Below are positions 35,221 to 44,415 of a DNA stretch of 64,000 nucleotides, in pieces. Every line of letters begins with the position of its first letter. Position 1 is the first letter of the stretch. Source of the DNA: Pseudomonas yamanorum (GTDB taxonomy: Bacteria; Pseudomonadota; Gammaproteobacteria; Pseudomonadales; Pseudomonadaceae). Below the pieces are notes generated by a model. That model was not told where the DNA came from. It did not search any database and was given only the letters and a program-made list of their open reading frames with translations. The stretch lies in assembly GCF_013386765.1 (NCBI RefSeq), contig NZ_JACARE010000053.1, positions 25,210 to 89,209 on the forward strand, in the 5' to 3' direction. Made by a program: the position numbers and the translations under genes.

Positions 35221-36048
35221 TCAACTGCTCTGGGGCATATCACCTTCGCTCAAGCGTTTGTTGATATCGGCGATGATTCCAGGCAGGTCGGTGATGGTGT
35301 CGATCATGTAGTGCGGGCGCGAGCCTTCGAACATCTTCTTTATGCGCGTGCGTTCGTTGGCCAGCGTACCGGCGTCCAGGGCGCGAAACTGTTCGTAGGT
35401 CAGGCCCAGGGCGTTGCCGGAACAGGTCAGCGCCACGGTCCACATCCCGGCGCGACGGCCTTCGAGGATGCCCGGCACGGTGTCGTCGATCTTTACACAG
35501 GCCGCTACATCATCAATCCCGAGGGCGATCACGTTGGCCAAAGCCTGGGCCGGCCATGGTCGGCCGTTGGGCACTTCGTCGGTAGCCACCACGTGGTCGG
35601 CGATGTAGCCGTTGGTGGCGGCCAGTTCGACCACCTTGTCCATCACCTGCTTGGGGTAGCCGGAGCACGAGCCGATCTTGATCCCTTGCTGGCGCAGGTT
35701 GGCGATGGTCTCCAGGGCGCCAGGGATCAGTGCCGAGTGCTCGGCGATTTTCTCGATCTGCAGCGGCATGAAACGCTGATAGATGGCGGTGACGTCATCG
35801 TCGGTGGGCGTGCGGCCAAAGGCCTTGCGGTAACGCTCGGCCACCTGCGGCTGGTCGCACAGGGTGCGGATGTGGTCCCACTTGCCCATGCCCATCGGGC
35901 CTCGGGCTTCTTCGATGGAGACCTGCACATCGAACTCGGCGAAGGCTTCGACAAAAATCTGCGTCGGTGCGAACGAGCCGAAATCGACCACGGTGCCGGC
36001 CCAGTCGAGGATCGCGGCTTGAAGCTGGGTTGGGTTTGCGTAGTTCAT
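35221..36048 (-). CDS. phnX: Phosphonoacetaldehyde hydrolase (phosphonatase)
   Basis: HAD-superfamily enzyme that splits the C-P bond of phosphonoacetaldehyde to acetaldehyde and phosphate; second step of 2-aminoethylphosphonate (AEP) breakdown. The 275-residue product has the HAD nucleophile motif ILDWAGTVVDFG (Asp near 15), the Schiff-base Lys in MGMGKWDHIR (about 53-62), and later HAD motifs (SCSGYPKQVM; KIDDTVPGI). It lies downstream of phnW on the same strand, with a REPIN between. Confidence 0.95.
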   Translation of the reverse strand: MNYANPTQLQAAILDWAGTVVDFGSFAPTQIFVEAFAEFDVQVSIEEARGPMGMGKWDHIRTLCDQPQVAERYRKAFGRTPTDDDVTAIYQRFMPLQIEKIAEHSALIPGALETIANLRQQGIKIGSCSGYPKQVMDKVVELAATNGYIADHVVATDEVPNGRPWPAQALANVIALGIDDVAACVKIDDTVPGILEGRRAGMWTVALTCSGNALGLTYEQFRALDAGTLANERTRIKKMFEGSRPHYMIDTITDLPGIIADINKRLSEGDMPQSS

Positions 36049-36076
36049 GGTTCAGATCCTGTTTAAAGGGGATTCA

Positions 36077-36176
36077 TGTAGGAGCGAGCTTGCTTGCGAA
36101 GGTCGTTAACGATGACGCTGGCATGCTGGATGAACGCGGCGCCCTCAGGTTTTTCGCGAGCAAGCTGGCTCCTACA
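36077..36176. repeat. REPIN between phnW and phnX
   Basis: TGTAGGAGCGAGCTTGCTTG... at the left and an inverted ...CAAGCTGGCTCCTACA at the right. Imperfect arms of the GTAGGAGC class, unlike the GTGGGAGC class elsewhere in the window. A hairpin inside this operon may set relative phnW/phnX levels. Confidence 0.85.
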
Positions 36177-36190
36177 GGGGGGATTCAGTC

Positions 36191-37300
36191 TCAGATGTCG
36201 AGCACGTTCATTTCTTGCAGCACCTCGGCGACTGCCGCGACAGCTGCTTGCATTTCGGCCTGGTTCACATGGCCGATGCAGCCCACGCGGAAGGTCTCCA
36301 CCTGGGTCAATTTGCCGGGATAAAGGATGAAACCCTTGGCCTTGACCCGCTCGTAGAATTCCTTGAACTGGTAGCGCGGGTCTTTCGGCGCGTGGAAGGT
36401 GACGATGATCGGTGCCTGGATTGCGGCGGGCAGGAAGCTGCGCAGGCCCAGTTCGGCCATGCCGTCCAGCAATGCCTGGCAGTTGTCGGCGTAGCGCTGG
36501 TGCCGGGCGGGCAGGCCGCCTTCTTCGTTGTATTGCAGCAGGGCTTCGTGCAGTGCGGCCACCACGTGGGTTGGCGGGGTGAAGCGCCATTGGCCGGTCT
36601 TGGCCATGTAGGTGTGCTGGTCGAACAGGTCCATCGCGAGGGAATGGCTGTTGCCCTGGGCGGCGGCCAGTGCCTGCTTTTCAGCGAATACAAAACCCAT
36701 GCCCGGTACGCCTTCCAGGCACTTGCCGGAGGCGGCGATCAGTGCGTCGAACGGCACTTCACGGGCGTCGATCGGCAGCGCGCCGAAGGAACTCATGGCG
36801 TCGATGATCAGGCGCTTGCCGTGACGGGCGATGACCTGGGCGATCTCGGGCAGCGGGTTCAGGATCCCGGTGCTGGTTTCGCAATGGATCAGCGCGACGT
36901 GGGTGATGCCCTTGTCGGCCTGCAACAGGCGGTCGACGTCGGCGGCGGTGGTGGGCTCGTCTTCGGCGGTTTCAAAGGTGCTGAACGGGCGGCCGAGCAC
37001 TTCGCAAATCTTCGCCAGGCGCTTGCCGTAGGCGCCGTTGATCAGCACCAGCACCTTGCCGTCACGCGGGACGAGGGTGCCGATGGCCGCTTCCACGGCG
37101 AAGGTGCCGCTGCCTTGCAAGGGCACACAATGGTGGCTGTCGGTGCCGTTGACGATCACCAGCAGTTGCTCGCACAGGCTGGCGGTCAGTTGATTGAAGC
37201 GGTCATCCCATGAACCCCAGTCGACCATCATGGCCTGGCGGGTGCGGGCCGAGGTGGTCAAGGGCCCGGGGGTCAGCAGGATCGGCGCGGCAGTGCTCAT
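36191..37300 (-). CDS. phnW: 2-aminoethylphosphonate-pyruvate transaminase
   Basis: PLP aminotransferase that converts AEP and pyruvate to phosphonoacetaldehyde and alanine, the first step before PhnX. The 369-residue product has the class-V aminotransferase features: N-terminal LLTPGPLTTS, the GSGTFAVEA phosphate-binding turn, DAMSSFGALPID and the PLP Lys in SGKCLEGVPG. ATG 37300 is used (MSTAAPILLTPGP), with GAGGA 9 bases upstream. A LysR regulator is divergent 112 bases away. Confidence 0.95.
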   Translation of the reverse strand: MSTAAPILLTPGPLTTSARTRQAMMVDWGSWDDRFNQLTASLCEQLLVIVNGTDSHHCVPLQGSGTFAVEAAIGTLVPRDGKVLVLINGAYGKRLAKICEVLGRPFSTFETAEDEPTTAADVDRLLQADKGITHVALIHCETSTGILNPLPEIAQVIARHGKRLIIDAMSSFGALPIDAREVPFDALIAASGKCLEGVPGMGFVFAEKQALAAAQGNSHSLAMDLFDQHTYMAKTGQWRFTPPTHVVAALHEALLQYNEEGGLPARHQRYADNCQALLDGMAELGLRSFLPAAIQAPIIVTFHAPKDPRYQFKEFYERVKAKGFILYPGKLTQVETFRVGCIGHVNQAEMQAAVAAVAEVLQEMNVLDI

Positions 37301-37412
37301 TCTTGTGTCCTCGCAAAACAATGGGATGAAGTTACGGCGCCTAAATTGCAGTTTGGCTTGTCATCAATCAAATTGTTTGTTGTTATGCGAGCTATCAGTG
37401 AGGCCGATAGCT

Positions 37413-38270
37413 ATGAACCTGTTTCAACTGCGTGCGTTTGATGCCGTGGCCCGGGAGGGCAGTTTTACCCGGGCGGCCGAGCGGCTGTTCATCAGCCAGC
37501 CGGCGGTGACCGGGCATATCAAGGCGCTGGAGGAGCACTACCAGATTGCGCTGTTGCGGCGTACCGCGCGGCGGGTGGAGTTGACCGAGGAGGGCACCAA
37601 GCTTGCGGCCATCACCCGGGCGATCTTCGGCCTGGTGGAAGAGGCGCAGACCTTGCTGGAGGCCAACCGGCAACTGCTCACCGGGCGCCTGGAGGTGGCG
37701 GCGGACGGGCCGCACATGGTCATGCCGATGCTGGCCAGCCTGCGGGAGCGCTACCCCGGGATTACCGTGAATTTGCGCCTGGGCAACGCCCAGGAAACCC
37801 TCGCGGCGCTGTTGTCGGAACGGGCCGATGTGGCGGTGTTGACGGAGGTGGAACCGCGCAAGGGCCTGCACCTGCAGCCGTTGATCGAGTCACGGATTTG
37901 CGCGCTGGTGCCTGCCGGGCATCCGTGGCTGGCAGAGCCTGCGGGGATTCGGCTGGAGCAGCTGGATCAGGTGATCATGGTGCTGCGTGAGCCGAGCTCG
38001 ATCACCCGCCGCACGTTTGACGATGCTTGCGCCATGGCCGGCGTGCAGCCCAAGGTGTTGCTGGAGCTGGACAGCCGCGAGGCGGTGACGGAAGCGGTGG
38101 CGGCTGAATTGGGTGTGGGCGTGGTGTCGTCGATGGAGGTCAGCCGGGACCCACGGGTGCATGCGATTCCGATCCAGGGTGACGGGCTGGTGAACCGGCA
38201 TGTGATCGGGTGCATGGAAAGGCGTCGGGAGTTGCGGTTGATTCAGGCGTTTTTCGAGTTGGCGCCCTGA
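37413..38270 (+). CDS. LysR-family regulator, probably of the phn genes
   Basis: A 285-residue LTTR: HTH SFTRAAERLFISQPAVTGHIKALEE (about 17-41) and an effector-binding domain. ATG 37413 has GAGG about 10 bases upstream; the frame is open far upstream but across the phnW promoter. Divergent from phnW, so the likely activator of phnWX, as for LysR-type regulators in other AEP loci. Closely similar to the LysR at 38389. Confidence 0.88.
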   Translation: MNLFQLRAFDAVAREGSFTRAAERLFISQPAVTGHIKALEEHYQIALLRRTARRVELTEEGTKLAAITRAIFGLVEEAQTLLEANRQLLTGRLEVAADGPHMVMPMLASLRERYPGITVNLRLGNAQETLAALLSERADVAVLTEVEPRKGLHLQPLIESRICALVPAGHPWLAEPAGIRLEQLDQVIMVLREPSSITRRTFDDACAMAGVQPKVLLELDSREAVTEAVAAELGVGVVSSMEVSRDPRVHAIPIQGDGLVNRHVIGCMERRRELRLIQAFFELAP

Positions 38271-38301
38271 GTGGGTGTTGGCTGAAGATCGAGTAGGCAC
38301 C

Positions 38302-38375
38302 ATCGCGGGCAAGCCCGCTCCCACAGTTGAATGATGTTCACAAATCAACATGTGGGAGCCGGGCTTGCCCGCGAT
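38302..38375. repeat. REPIN between the two LysR genes
   Basis: ATCGCGGGCAAGCCCGCTCC (from 38302) inverted at 38351-38375 (TGTGGGAGCCGGGCTTGCCC). It falls between the two convergent LysR stops. Confidence 0.88.
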
Positions 38376-38388
38376 GAGGCTCCTGAGT

Positions 38389-39261
38389 TCACCGCAAACT
38401 TTCCCGCACAATCTCCAGAAACGTCGCCACCACCCGCCGCGAACTCTGCTCCTTCAAGCACACCAGCGTTTCCTTCATCCGCTGCGTACAGTCGCGGATC
38501 GGCATCGCATACACCCGCGAATCCGCACCAAATTCCGCGGCAGACACCACGCCTACGCCAATCCCCACTACCACGGCCTCCCGCGCCGCTTCCCGGCCTT
38601 CCACCTGGATCGCCGGGCGAATCCGCAACCCGGCCTGGTGCATTTCCTGCTCCAGGGTCTGGCGGGTCACCGAGCCGATTTCCCGCAACACCAGCGGCGT
38701 GTCGTCCAGGTCTGCCAGGCAGATCGACTCGCGCCCCGCCCACGGGTGGTTGCGGGCGACGAACGCGAGCAATTGGTCATCCGGCAACGGCAGTGACAGC
38801 AGCCGCTCGTCGTCCACATCGCGGCCCAGCAGCGCCAGGTCGGCCTGGTAGTTGTACAGGCGAAACAGTGATTCATCGGTGTTGCCGGTTTCGATCTTCA
38901 CGCTGATGCCCGGGTATAACTGGCAGAAGCGCGCAATCTGCGGCAGCACGTGCACAGGCGCATCCACCGCCAGGGTCAGGGTGCCGGTCTGCAAGGCCCG
39001 GGAATCCTGTAGCAGCTCCTCGGCTTCGGCTGCGACCGCAAACAGGCGCTGGGTGATACTCAGCAGCCGCTCCCCGAGGTCGGTCAACCGCACCGAGCGT
39101 TTGTTGCGGTGAAACAGCAGCACGCCGAAGCGTTCTTCGAGTTTGCGCACCTGGTCGGAAATGGCCGGCTGGCTGAGGAACAAGCGTTCGGCGGCGTGGG
39201 TAAAACTGCCGTGTACGGCCACCGCATGGAAGGCTTTGAGTTGGGCGTGGGACACCGACAT
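38389..39261 (-). CDS. Second LysR-family regulator, paralogue of the phn LysR
   Basis: A 290-residue LTTR with HTH SFTHAAERLFLSQPAISDQVRKLEERFG and an effector domain. Conserved stretches (SFT.AAERLF.SQPA; LREPSSITRRTF against LREIGSVTRQTL; GVGVVS) show it is a paralogue of the regulator at 37413. It is divergent from the MFS gene at 39529 across 267 bases, so it probably controls that transporter. Confidence 0.88.
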   Translation of the reverse strand: MSVSHAQLKAFHAVAVHGSFTHAAERLFLSQPAISDQVRKLEERFGVLLFHRNKRSVRLTDLGERLLSITQRLFAVAAEAEELLQDSRALQTGTLTLAVDAPVHVLPQIARFCQLYPGISVKIETGNTDESLFRLYNYQADLALLGRDVDDERLLSLPLPDDQLLAFVARNHPWAGRESICLADLDDTPLVLREIGSVTRQTLEQEMHQAGLRIRPAIQVEGREAAREAVVVGIGVGVVSAAEFGADSRVYAMPIRDCTQRMKETLVCLKEQSSRRVVATFLEIVRESLR

Positions 39262-39528
39262 CGCGAATCCTCTTACAAGCTCAGCTTATATTTGAAATAC
39301 GATAAATCGATTTTACCTATTAGTCAGCCATTGCTTTGATAGCCCTCAGTCGCCGTAGGTTGAGTCCTACAACTTCGGCGGCCATGGGTCTTTTGCGTGC
39401 TTACCAGCGGGACTCATCTGACCAGTACCGCGCCCTCCGAGGCGCCGGTACTGCAGTGCTCAACAATAAAAATACAGGCGTTTGCTTTCCATTCTGCCGG
39501 CACACTCACACCTGAGGTCAGAACCACC

Positions 39529-40842
39529 ATGAATACTCCCTTGAGTAACATCAAGCGTTGGCGCGTGCAGATTTTCGCCATCACCTGGCTGGCGTACGCG
39601 GCCTTCTATTTCACCCGCAAAGCTTTTTCGGTGGCCAAACTGGGGATCGTCGACGACCCGAGTTTCCCGCTGGACAAGATGATGATGGCCAACCTGGATG
39701 GCATTTACCTGGCGGCCTACGCCGTTGGCCAGTTCACCTGGGGCATGCTTGCCGACCGCTTCGGGCCGCGTGTGGTAGTGCTCGGCGGGTTGCTGATTTC
39801 AGCGGCCGCCGCCCTGGTAATGGGCACGTTTGCCACCTTGCCGATCTTTGTCACCTGCATGTTGATCCAGGGCCTGGCCCAGTCCACCGGGTGGTCGGGG
39901 CTGTGCAAGAACCTTGGCAGTTTCTTCCCGGCGCAGCAGCGTGGGCGGGTGCTGGGCTTGTGGAGTTCGTGCTACGCCTTTGGTGGCCTGGTGGCGTCGC
40001 CGTTTGCCGGATGGTGGGCGTATACGCTGATCGGCACCTGGCACGCGGCGTTTATTTCCAGTGCCGCCGTAGTTGCCGTGGTGGCAGTGCTGTTTTTCAT
40101 CTTCCAGCGCAACACGCCACAAGATGTGGGGTTGCCGGCGGTGGAGCCCGAGCCGGAGCAGACCGTCGCCGAAAAGAACGCCAGTGTGCTGGAGCCGTTG
40201 CGGGCCATCTTGCGCAACCGCACCGTGTTGACCCTGGGGCTGGCGTACTTTCTGTTGAAACCGGCGCGCTACGCCATCCTGTTGTGGGGGCCGGTGATTG
40301 TGTATGAGCAGATGCCGTCGGTGGGCAAGGTCGGCGCGGCGATTGTGCCCACGGCGTTCGAGTTGGCGGGGTTGCTGGGGCCGATCATGATCGGCATGGC
40401 CTCCGACAAACTGTTCGGCGCCCGGCGCATGCCAGCCTGTGTCCTCAGCCTGCTGGCGCTGACCGTGGCCCTGGCGTTGTTCATGGGCGCCTTGCACACC
40501 GGCAGTGTGGTGCTGGTGATGGCGCTGCTGTTTGTGATGGGCCTGACCCTGTACGGGCCGGATTCGATGATCAGCAGCACCGCGGCCATCGACTTCGGCA
40601 CCGCCAAGGCCGGTGCGACGGCGGCGGGGTTCGTCAATGGCTGCGGCTCGGTAGGCGCGGTGCTCGGCGGCTTGTTGCCGGGCTACTTCGACACGGTCAC
40701 GGTGTTTATCGTGTTTGCCGGCGCCGCGCTGTTTTCCTCGCTGGTGTTGATGCCCTACTGGAACGCCAGGCCGGCGGTGCTGGCGCAGGTGGGCGACTTC
40801 GTGCCGGACCGCGAGCGGGCGATCAATCCCTTGCGTACCTGA
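39529..40842 (+). CDS. MFS transporter, organophosphate/phosphonate type
   Basis: A 437-residue, 12-helix MFS protein with the organophosphate:phosphate antiporter look (GlpT/UhpT group): early YAAFYFTRKAFSVAK motif, FTWGMLADRFGPR loop, STGWSGLCKNLGSFFPAQQRGRVLGLW, and later GFVNGCGSVGAVLGGLLPGYF. Its place next to phnWX and a phn-type LysR suggests it imports 2-aminoethylphosphonate or a related compound. ATG 39529 (MNTPLSNIKRW) has GAGG 11 bases upstream; the open frame extends 44 codons upstream but without signals. Confidence 0.85.
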   Translation: MNTPLSNIKRWRVQIFAITWLAYAAFYFTRKAFSVAKLGIVDDPSFPLDKMMMANLDGIYLAAYAVGQFTWGMLADRFGPRVVVLGGLLISAAAALVMGTFATLPIFVTCMLIQGLAQSTGWSGLCKNLGSFFPAQQRGRVLGLWSSCYAFGGLVASPFAGWWAYTLIGTWHAAFISSAAVVAVVAVLFFIFQRNTPQDVGLPAVEPEPEQTVAEKNASVLEPLRAILRNRTVLTLGLAYFLLKPARYAILLWGPVIVYEQMPSVGKVGAAIVPTAFELAGLLGPIMIGMASDKLFGARRMPACVLSLLALTVALALFMGALHTGSVVLVMALLFVMGLTLYGPDSMISSTAAIDFGTAKAGATAAGFVNGCGSVGAVLGGLLPGYFDTVTVFIVFAGAALFSSLVLMPYWNARPAVLAQVGDFVPDRERAINPLRT

Positions 40843-40951
40843 GGGGCATGGCCGGTTTTTTGGTGGATTAGAGTGTTTCAGCGCTATAAACTCTGCCCCC
40901 AAAGCGCCGGCCAGTAGACGTCTCGGCGCGATGGACATAAGAGAGTGAGTC

Positions 40952-41659
40952 ATGGGCGCACAGTGGAAAGTCAAACATAAAGAAGCGGCATCCAATGCCA
41001 AGGGCAAGATCTTTGGCAAGCTGGTGAAAGAGATCACCATTGCCGCCCGCAACGGTGCCGACACCTCCACCAACGCACATTTGCGCCTGGTGGTGGAACA
41101 GGCCAAAAAGGCTTCGATGCCCAAGGAAACCCTGGAACGCGCGATCAAGAAGGGCGCCGGTCTGCTCGGTGAGACCGTGCAATACCACCGTGTGACCTAC
41201 GAAGGTTTTGCCCCGCACCAGGTGCCGCTGATCGTTGAATGCGTGACCGATAACATCAACCGCACCGTGGCGGAAATCCGCGTGGCGTTCCGCAAGGGCC
41301 AGCTCGGCGCTTCCGGCTCCGTGGCCTGGGACTTCAACCATGTGGGCCTGATCGAAGCTTCGCCGGACAGCCCGGACGCCGATCCGGAAATGGCCGCGAT
41401 TGAAGCCGGTGCACAGGATTTCGAGGAAGGCGAAGAAGAGGGTACGACCCTGTTCATCACCGAGACCACCGACCTGGACGCCGTGCAGAAAGCCTTGCCG
41501 GAGCAGGGTTTTACTGTGTTGTCGGCCAAGCTGGGTTACATCTCGAAGAACCCGGTGAGCGGTTTGAGCGATGAGCAGATGGCTGAAGTCGAAGCTTTCC
41601 TGGAAGGCCTGGACAACCATGATGATGTGCAGGACATGTTTGTCGGGTTGGCGGGCTAA
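40952..41659 (+). CDS. YebC/PmpR-family protein (YeeN-like)
   Basis: A 235-residue three-domain protein (MGAQWKVKHKEAASNAKGKIFGKL start). YebC proteins act as transcription regulators (PmpR in P. aeruginosa) or, as shown more recently, help ribosomes at proline stretches. Signature NAHLRLVVEQAKKASMPKETLERAIKKG and YEGFAPHQVPLIVECVTDN...RTVAEIR. It resembles YeeN more than the main YebC of the ruv locus, so it is probably a paralogue. GAGTGAG precedes ATG 40952. Confidence 0.9.
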   Translation: MGAQWKVKHKEAASNAKGKIFGKLVKEITIAARNGADTSTNAHLRLVVEQAKKASMPKETLERAIKKGAGLLGETVQYHRVTYEGFAPHQVPLIVECVTDNINRTVAEIRVAFRKGQLGASGSVAWDFNHVGLIEASPDSPDADPEMAAIEAGAQDFEEGEEEGTTLFITETTDLDAVQKALPEQGFTVLSAKLGYISKNPVSGLSDEQMAEVEAFLEGLDNHDDVQDMFVGLAG

Positions 41660-41671
41660 CGCTTCGGCTTG

Positions 41672-41760
41672 TGTGGGAGCCGGGCTTGCCCGCGATGGCA
41701 TCACCGCGGTTGTTCAGAGAAACCGAGGTGACCGCATCGCAGGCAAGCCAGCTCCCACAT
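41672..41760. repeat. Mixed REPIN
   Basis: Left arm TGTGGGAGCCGGGCTTGCCC and right arm ...GCAGGCAAGCCAGCTCCCA belong to two slightly different REP variants, so the arms are not exact complements. An inner CACCGCGGTT/AACCGAGGTG stem is present. Convergent genes on either side. Confidence 0.85.
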
Positions 41761-41782
41761 GAGCCGAGTTTCAAAGCAAGGT

Positions 41783-43096
41783 TTACCGTGCAGCTAAAAT
41801 AGCCTCTATCTTGGCAAATCCAGGCCGGGCAAGCACATCCGGCTGGCAGCAGTTATCCCGCAAGGCTTCCAGCGCCGAGCGTTTCTCCTCGCTTAACCCC
41901 GTATCAATCCGTTCCAGCAACTCCCCCAGCAACACCCCGAACGCCCGCACTTCGATGCGCTGCAACGCCCTGGTTTCCAGGCTGTCGGCAGTGGCATGAA
42001 ACGAAGCGGCACCAAAGTCCCCAAGCAGACACTCACCGGCTTCATTCCACAGAATGTTATGGCCGTACAAATCGCCATGGGTGATGCCTTGCTCGTGCAG
42101 GTGCGCCGCCACCGAGGCGATGCTCCGGGCCATGCGCTGCGCCACTTCGGCGCTGAAGCGGGTCGCGGGTTCGTAGACGTCGCGGGTGCACGACGCCAGG
42201 CTCGGCAGTGCCGCGAGGTTGCGGTAGCTCGGGTCGATCAGTTGCATCACCAGCGCGGCCTGACCTTCGGGATGCTCGACGACTCGGCCTTCCACCTTGA
42301 TCAAATTGGCATGCAACCCGGCAGCGATGCAGGCGTGCATTTCGTGCAGCGGCGAGCCGTCGCTGGTGATGCTGCCTTTATACAGTTTGACCGCCACCGC
42401 TTTGGCGGGCCCGGTGGGCGGTGTCCAGGACGCCTTGCGGATGATCCCGGAAGCGCCTTCCCCCAGCACTTCGCCCAGCACCAACTCGGACCAGGGAATG
42501 TTCGGTGTCGCGTCATCGCGAGCCTCTTCCACGGCCATTTCCACCGGGTTGCCGGCGTAGGCCAGCCAGGTCAGGCTCGGCAGTGTCAGCAGCCAGTCGG
42601 GCAGGCGGGTCAGGCGGTTGGAGGCGATGCGGAGCAGTTCGAGGTTTTTGCACTGGGCCAGGCTTTGCGGCAGGTGCTCCAGGTGGTTACCGGCCAGCAT
42701 CAGTTTTTGCAGCAACGGCCGTTCGCCCAGCTCGTTTGGTAACTCGGTGATGCAGTTGTCGGTGAGGATCAGCCAGCGCAGCAAGGGCGGCAGGGCGGCC
42801 GCCGGAACGCGGCTGATCCGGTTCGACTTGAAGCCGATCATGCTCAACTGCGCGCACTGGCCCAGGCATTCCGGCAGTTCGGTGAAGGCGTTTTCCGAAC
42901 AGAACAGCACGCGCAAATGGGGCAGGCGGTGCAGGTCATCCGGCAGGCTGCTGAGGGCGTTGCCGGTGAGGTTGAGGATTTCCAGGGAGTCGGCCAGGTC
43001 GAAGATTTCCCGGGGGAACTCGGTCAGCCCGCAGCGCAGGTCCAGGCGTTTGATACCGGCCAATTGGCCGGCCTTGAGTTGGGCAAGGGTATCCAT
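41783..43096 (-). CDS. Leucine-rich-repeat protein fused to a protein kinase
   Basis: A 437-residue protein with two parts. Residues about 15-190 are seven to eight leucine-rich repeats (LEILNLTGNALSSLPDDLHRLPHL...), like plant or animal LRR scaffolds. Residues about 205-437 are a protein kinase: Gly loop GEVLGEGASG (about 208-217), VAVKLYKG (Lys237), HGDLYGHN (340-347, Gly in place of Arg in the HRD motif), DFGAA (360-364). The catalytic Asp, Asn and DFG are kept, so it may be active on Ser/Thr. ATG 43096 is used; a TTG 21 bases upstream is open. It lies 10 bases downstream of the zapE stop, so the two are co-transcribed. Confidence 0.85.
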   Translation of the reverse strand: MDTLAQLKAGQLAGIKRLDLRCGLTEFPREIFDLADSLEILNLTGNALSSLPDDLHRLPHLRVLFCSENAFTELPECLGQCAQLSMIGFKSNRISRVPAAALPPLLRWLILTDNCITELPNELGERPLLQKLMLAGNHLEHLPQSLAQCKNLELLRIASNRLTRLPDWLLTLPSLTWLAYAGNPVEMAVEEARDDATPNIPWSELVLGEVLGEGASGIIRKASWTPPTGPAKAVAVKLYKGSITSDGSPLHEMHACIAAGLHANLIKVEGRVVEHPEGQAALVMQLIDPSYRNLAALPSLASCTRDVYEPATRFSAEVAQRMARSIASVAAHLHEQGITHGDLYGHNILWNEAGECLLGDFGAASFHATADSLETRALQRIEVRAFGVLLGELLERIDTGLSEEKRSALEALRDNCCQPDVLARPGFAKIEAILAAR

Positions 43097-43106
43097 GAAC
43101 AGCGCG

Positions 43107-44222
43107 TCACTCGGCAATAGGGGCGTGAATGGCGCTCATGATAGCGGGTTGTGGCCCGATCTTCTGCAACTGCCCCAGGCGGCTGGCGGTGCGCGCCAGA
43201 TCGATGGCCTGGCCGCTGAGGGATTGCTCCAGTGGCTGCTCGCCGATCAGCACCAGATGTTTGTCCTGGTCGTAGAGCACGTCCACCAGGTTGATGAACC
43301 GTTGCTGCGCGGCAATCGGGCAGTCCGCCAGGTACGGCAGGCCGTCAATGATCCAGCGGTCGTAATCGCGGCACAGCTGCAAGTAGTCCATGACGGCGGT
43401 CGGTTGGTCGCACAGGTCGCTGAAGGTGAAGGCGATGCTGCGGCCCTGCTGCCAGCGGGCAATCAGTTGCCGGGCACCGACGGTCAGGCTGATCGGCGCG
43501 TGATCGGCTGAGGGCAGTTCCAGGGCTTCACGCTGTGCGGGAGTGCCCGGCCACACGAACTGGCCCGCCGTGAAGCGTTGGTCGCCATGGGCCTGGGCCA
43601 GGCCTCGATAGTCCTGTGGGGCGCTGACTTCCATGACGTCCATGCGTGCACTGATCAGATCGATCACCGGTTTGAAGCGCTGGTGATACAACGGGTTCGG
43701 CAGCAGCCCTTCCGGCGGGTAATTGGACGTCACGAGCACCCAGACCCCGCGCCGGAACAGGGCCTTGAACAGGCGACTGATCAACATCGCATCGCCGATG
43801 TCATGCACATGAAACTCGTCGAAGCACAGCACGCGGCAGCCCTCGAGCAGCTCATCCAGGGTTGTGGCCAGGGCATCGCGCTGCTGGCGATGGGCAAACA
43901 TGCCGCGGTGCAGGCGGGCGAAAAAGTCGTGGAAGTGCACGCGCTGCTTCTCGGCAATCGGCAGCGCCTGGAAAAAACCGTCCAGCAGCCAGCTTTTGCC
44001 CCGGCCCACGGCGCCGTGCAGGTACAGGCTGCGGGCAGGGCGCCCGGCCAGCAGATGGGTGGTTTGCCGGGCCATGGTCTCGATGACCTGCACCTGGCTG
44101 GGGCTGAGGGTGTAGCCCTGTTGGCGGGCCTTGTCCTGGAAAAATGCCGCGATGCCGGGGTCGGCGTCGCTCGCCGCAGGTTTACCCAGCAACCGTTTGA
44201 GCAGGGGCGGTAAAGCAGCCAA
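43107..44222 (-). CDS. zapE: ZapE/AFG1-family ATPase
   Basis: A 371-residue P-loop ATPase of the AFG1 family; ZapE binds FtsZ and acts at the division site in E. coli. P-loop HGAVGRGKS (70-77), Walker B RVLCFDEFHVHD (about 129-140), sensor VLVTSNYPPEGLLPN, then the family-specific IDLISARMDVMEV and DRWIIDGLPYL. The start codon is TTG 44222, preceded by GAGTG 7 bases away; no ATG with better support exists. Pseudomonads often have another ZapE copy near petABC, so this may be a paralogue, here linked to an LRR kinase. Confidence 0.85.
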   Translation of the reverse strand: MAALPPLLKRLLGKPAASDADPGIAAFFQDKARQQGYTLSPSQVQVIETMARQTTHLLAGRPARSLYLHGAVGRGKSWLLDGFFQALPIAEKQRVHFHDFFARLHRGMFAHRQQRDALATTLDELLEGCRVLCFDEFHVHDIGDAMLISRLFKALFRRGVWVLVTSNYPPEGLLPNPLYHQRFKPVIDLISARMDVMEVSAPQDYRGLAQAHGDQRFTAGQFVWPGTPAQREALELPSADHAPISLTVGARQLIARWQQGRSIAFTFSDLCDQPTAVMDYLQLCRDYDRWIIDGLPYLADCPIAAQQRFINLVDVLYDQDKHLVLIGEQPLEQSLSGQAIDLARTASRLGQLQKIGPQPAIMSAIHAPIAE

Positions 44223-44415
44223 TGTTTGTCACTCTGTGTTTCGGTGGTCGCTCACTTTAGAGCGCCGGTTGCGGTTTGACCAATAGAGAAGTGCGCCGCG
44301 AGCTATCTGGAAACGGCATGGCTGAATGGATCCAAACGAATGATCCGACTGGCGTAATCCCCTTGAGTGACTACCCTCATACACAGCAGTCACCCCTGTA
44401 TAAGGATTTGGGGCA

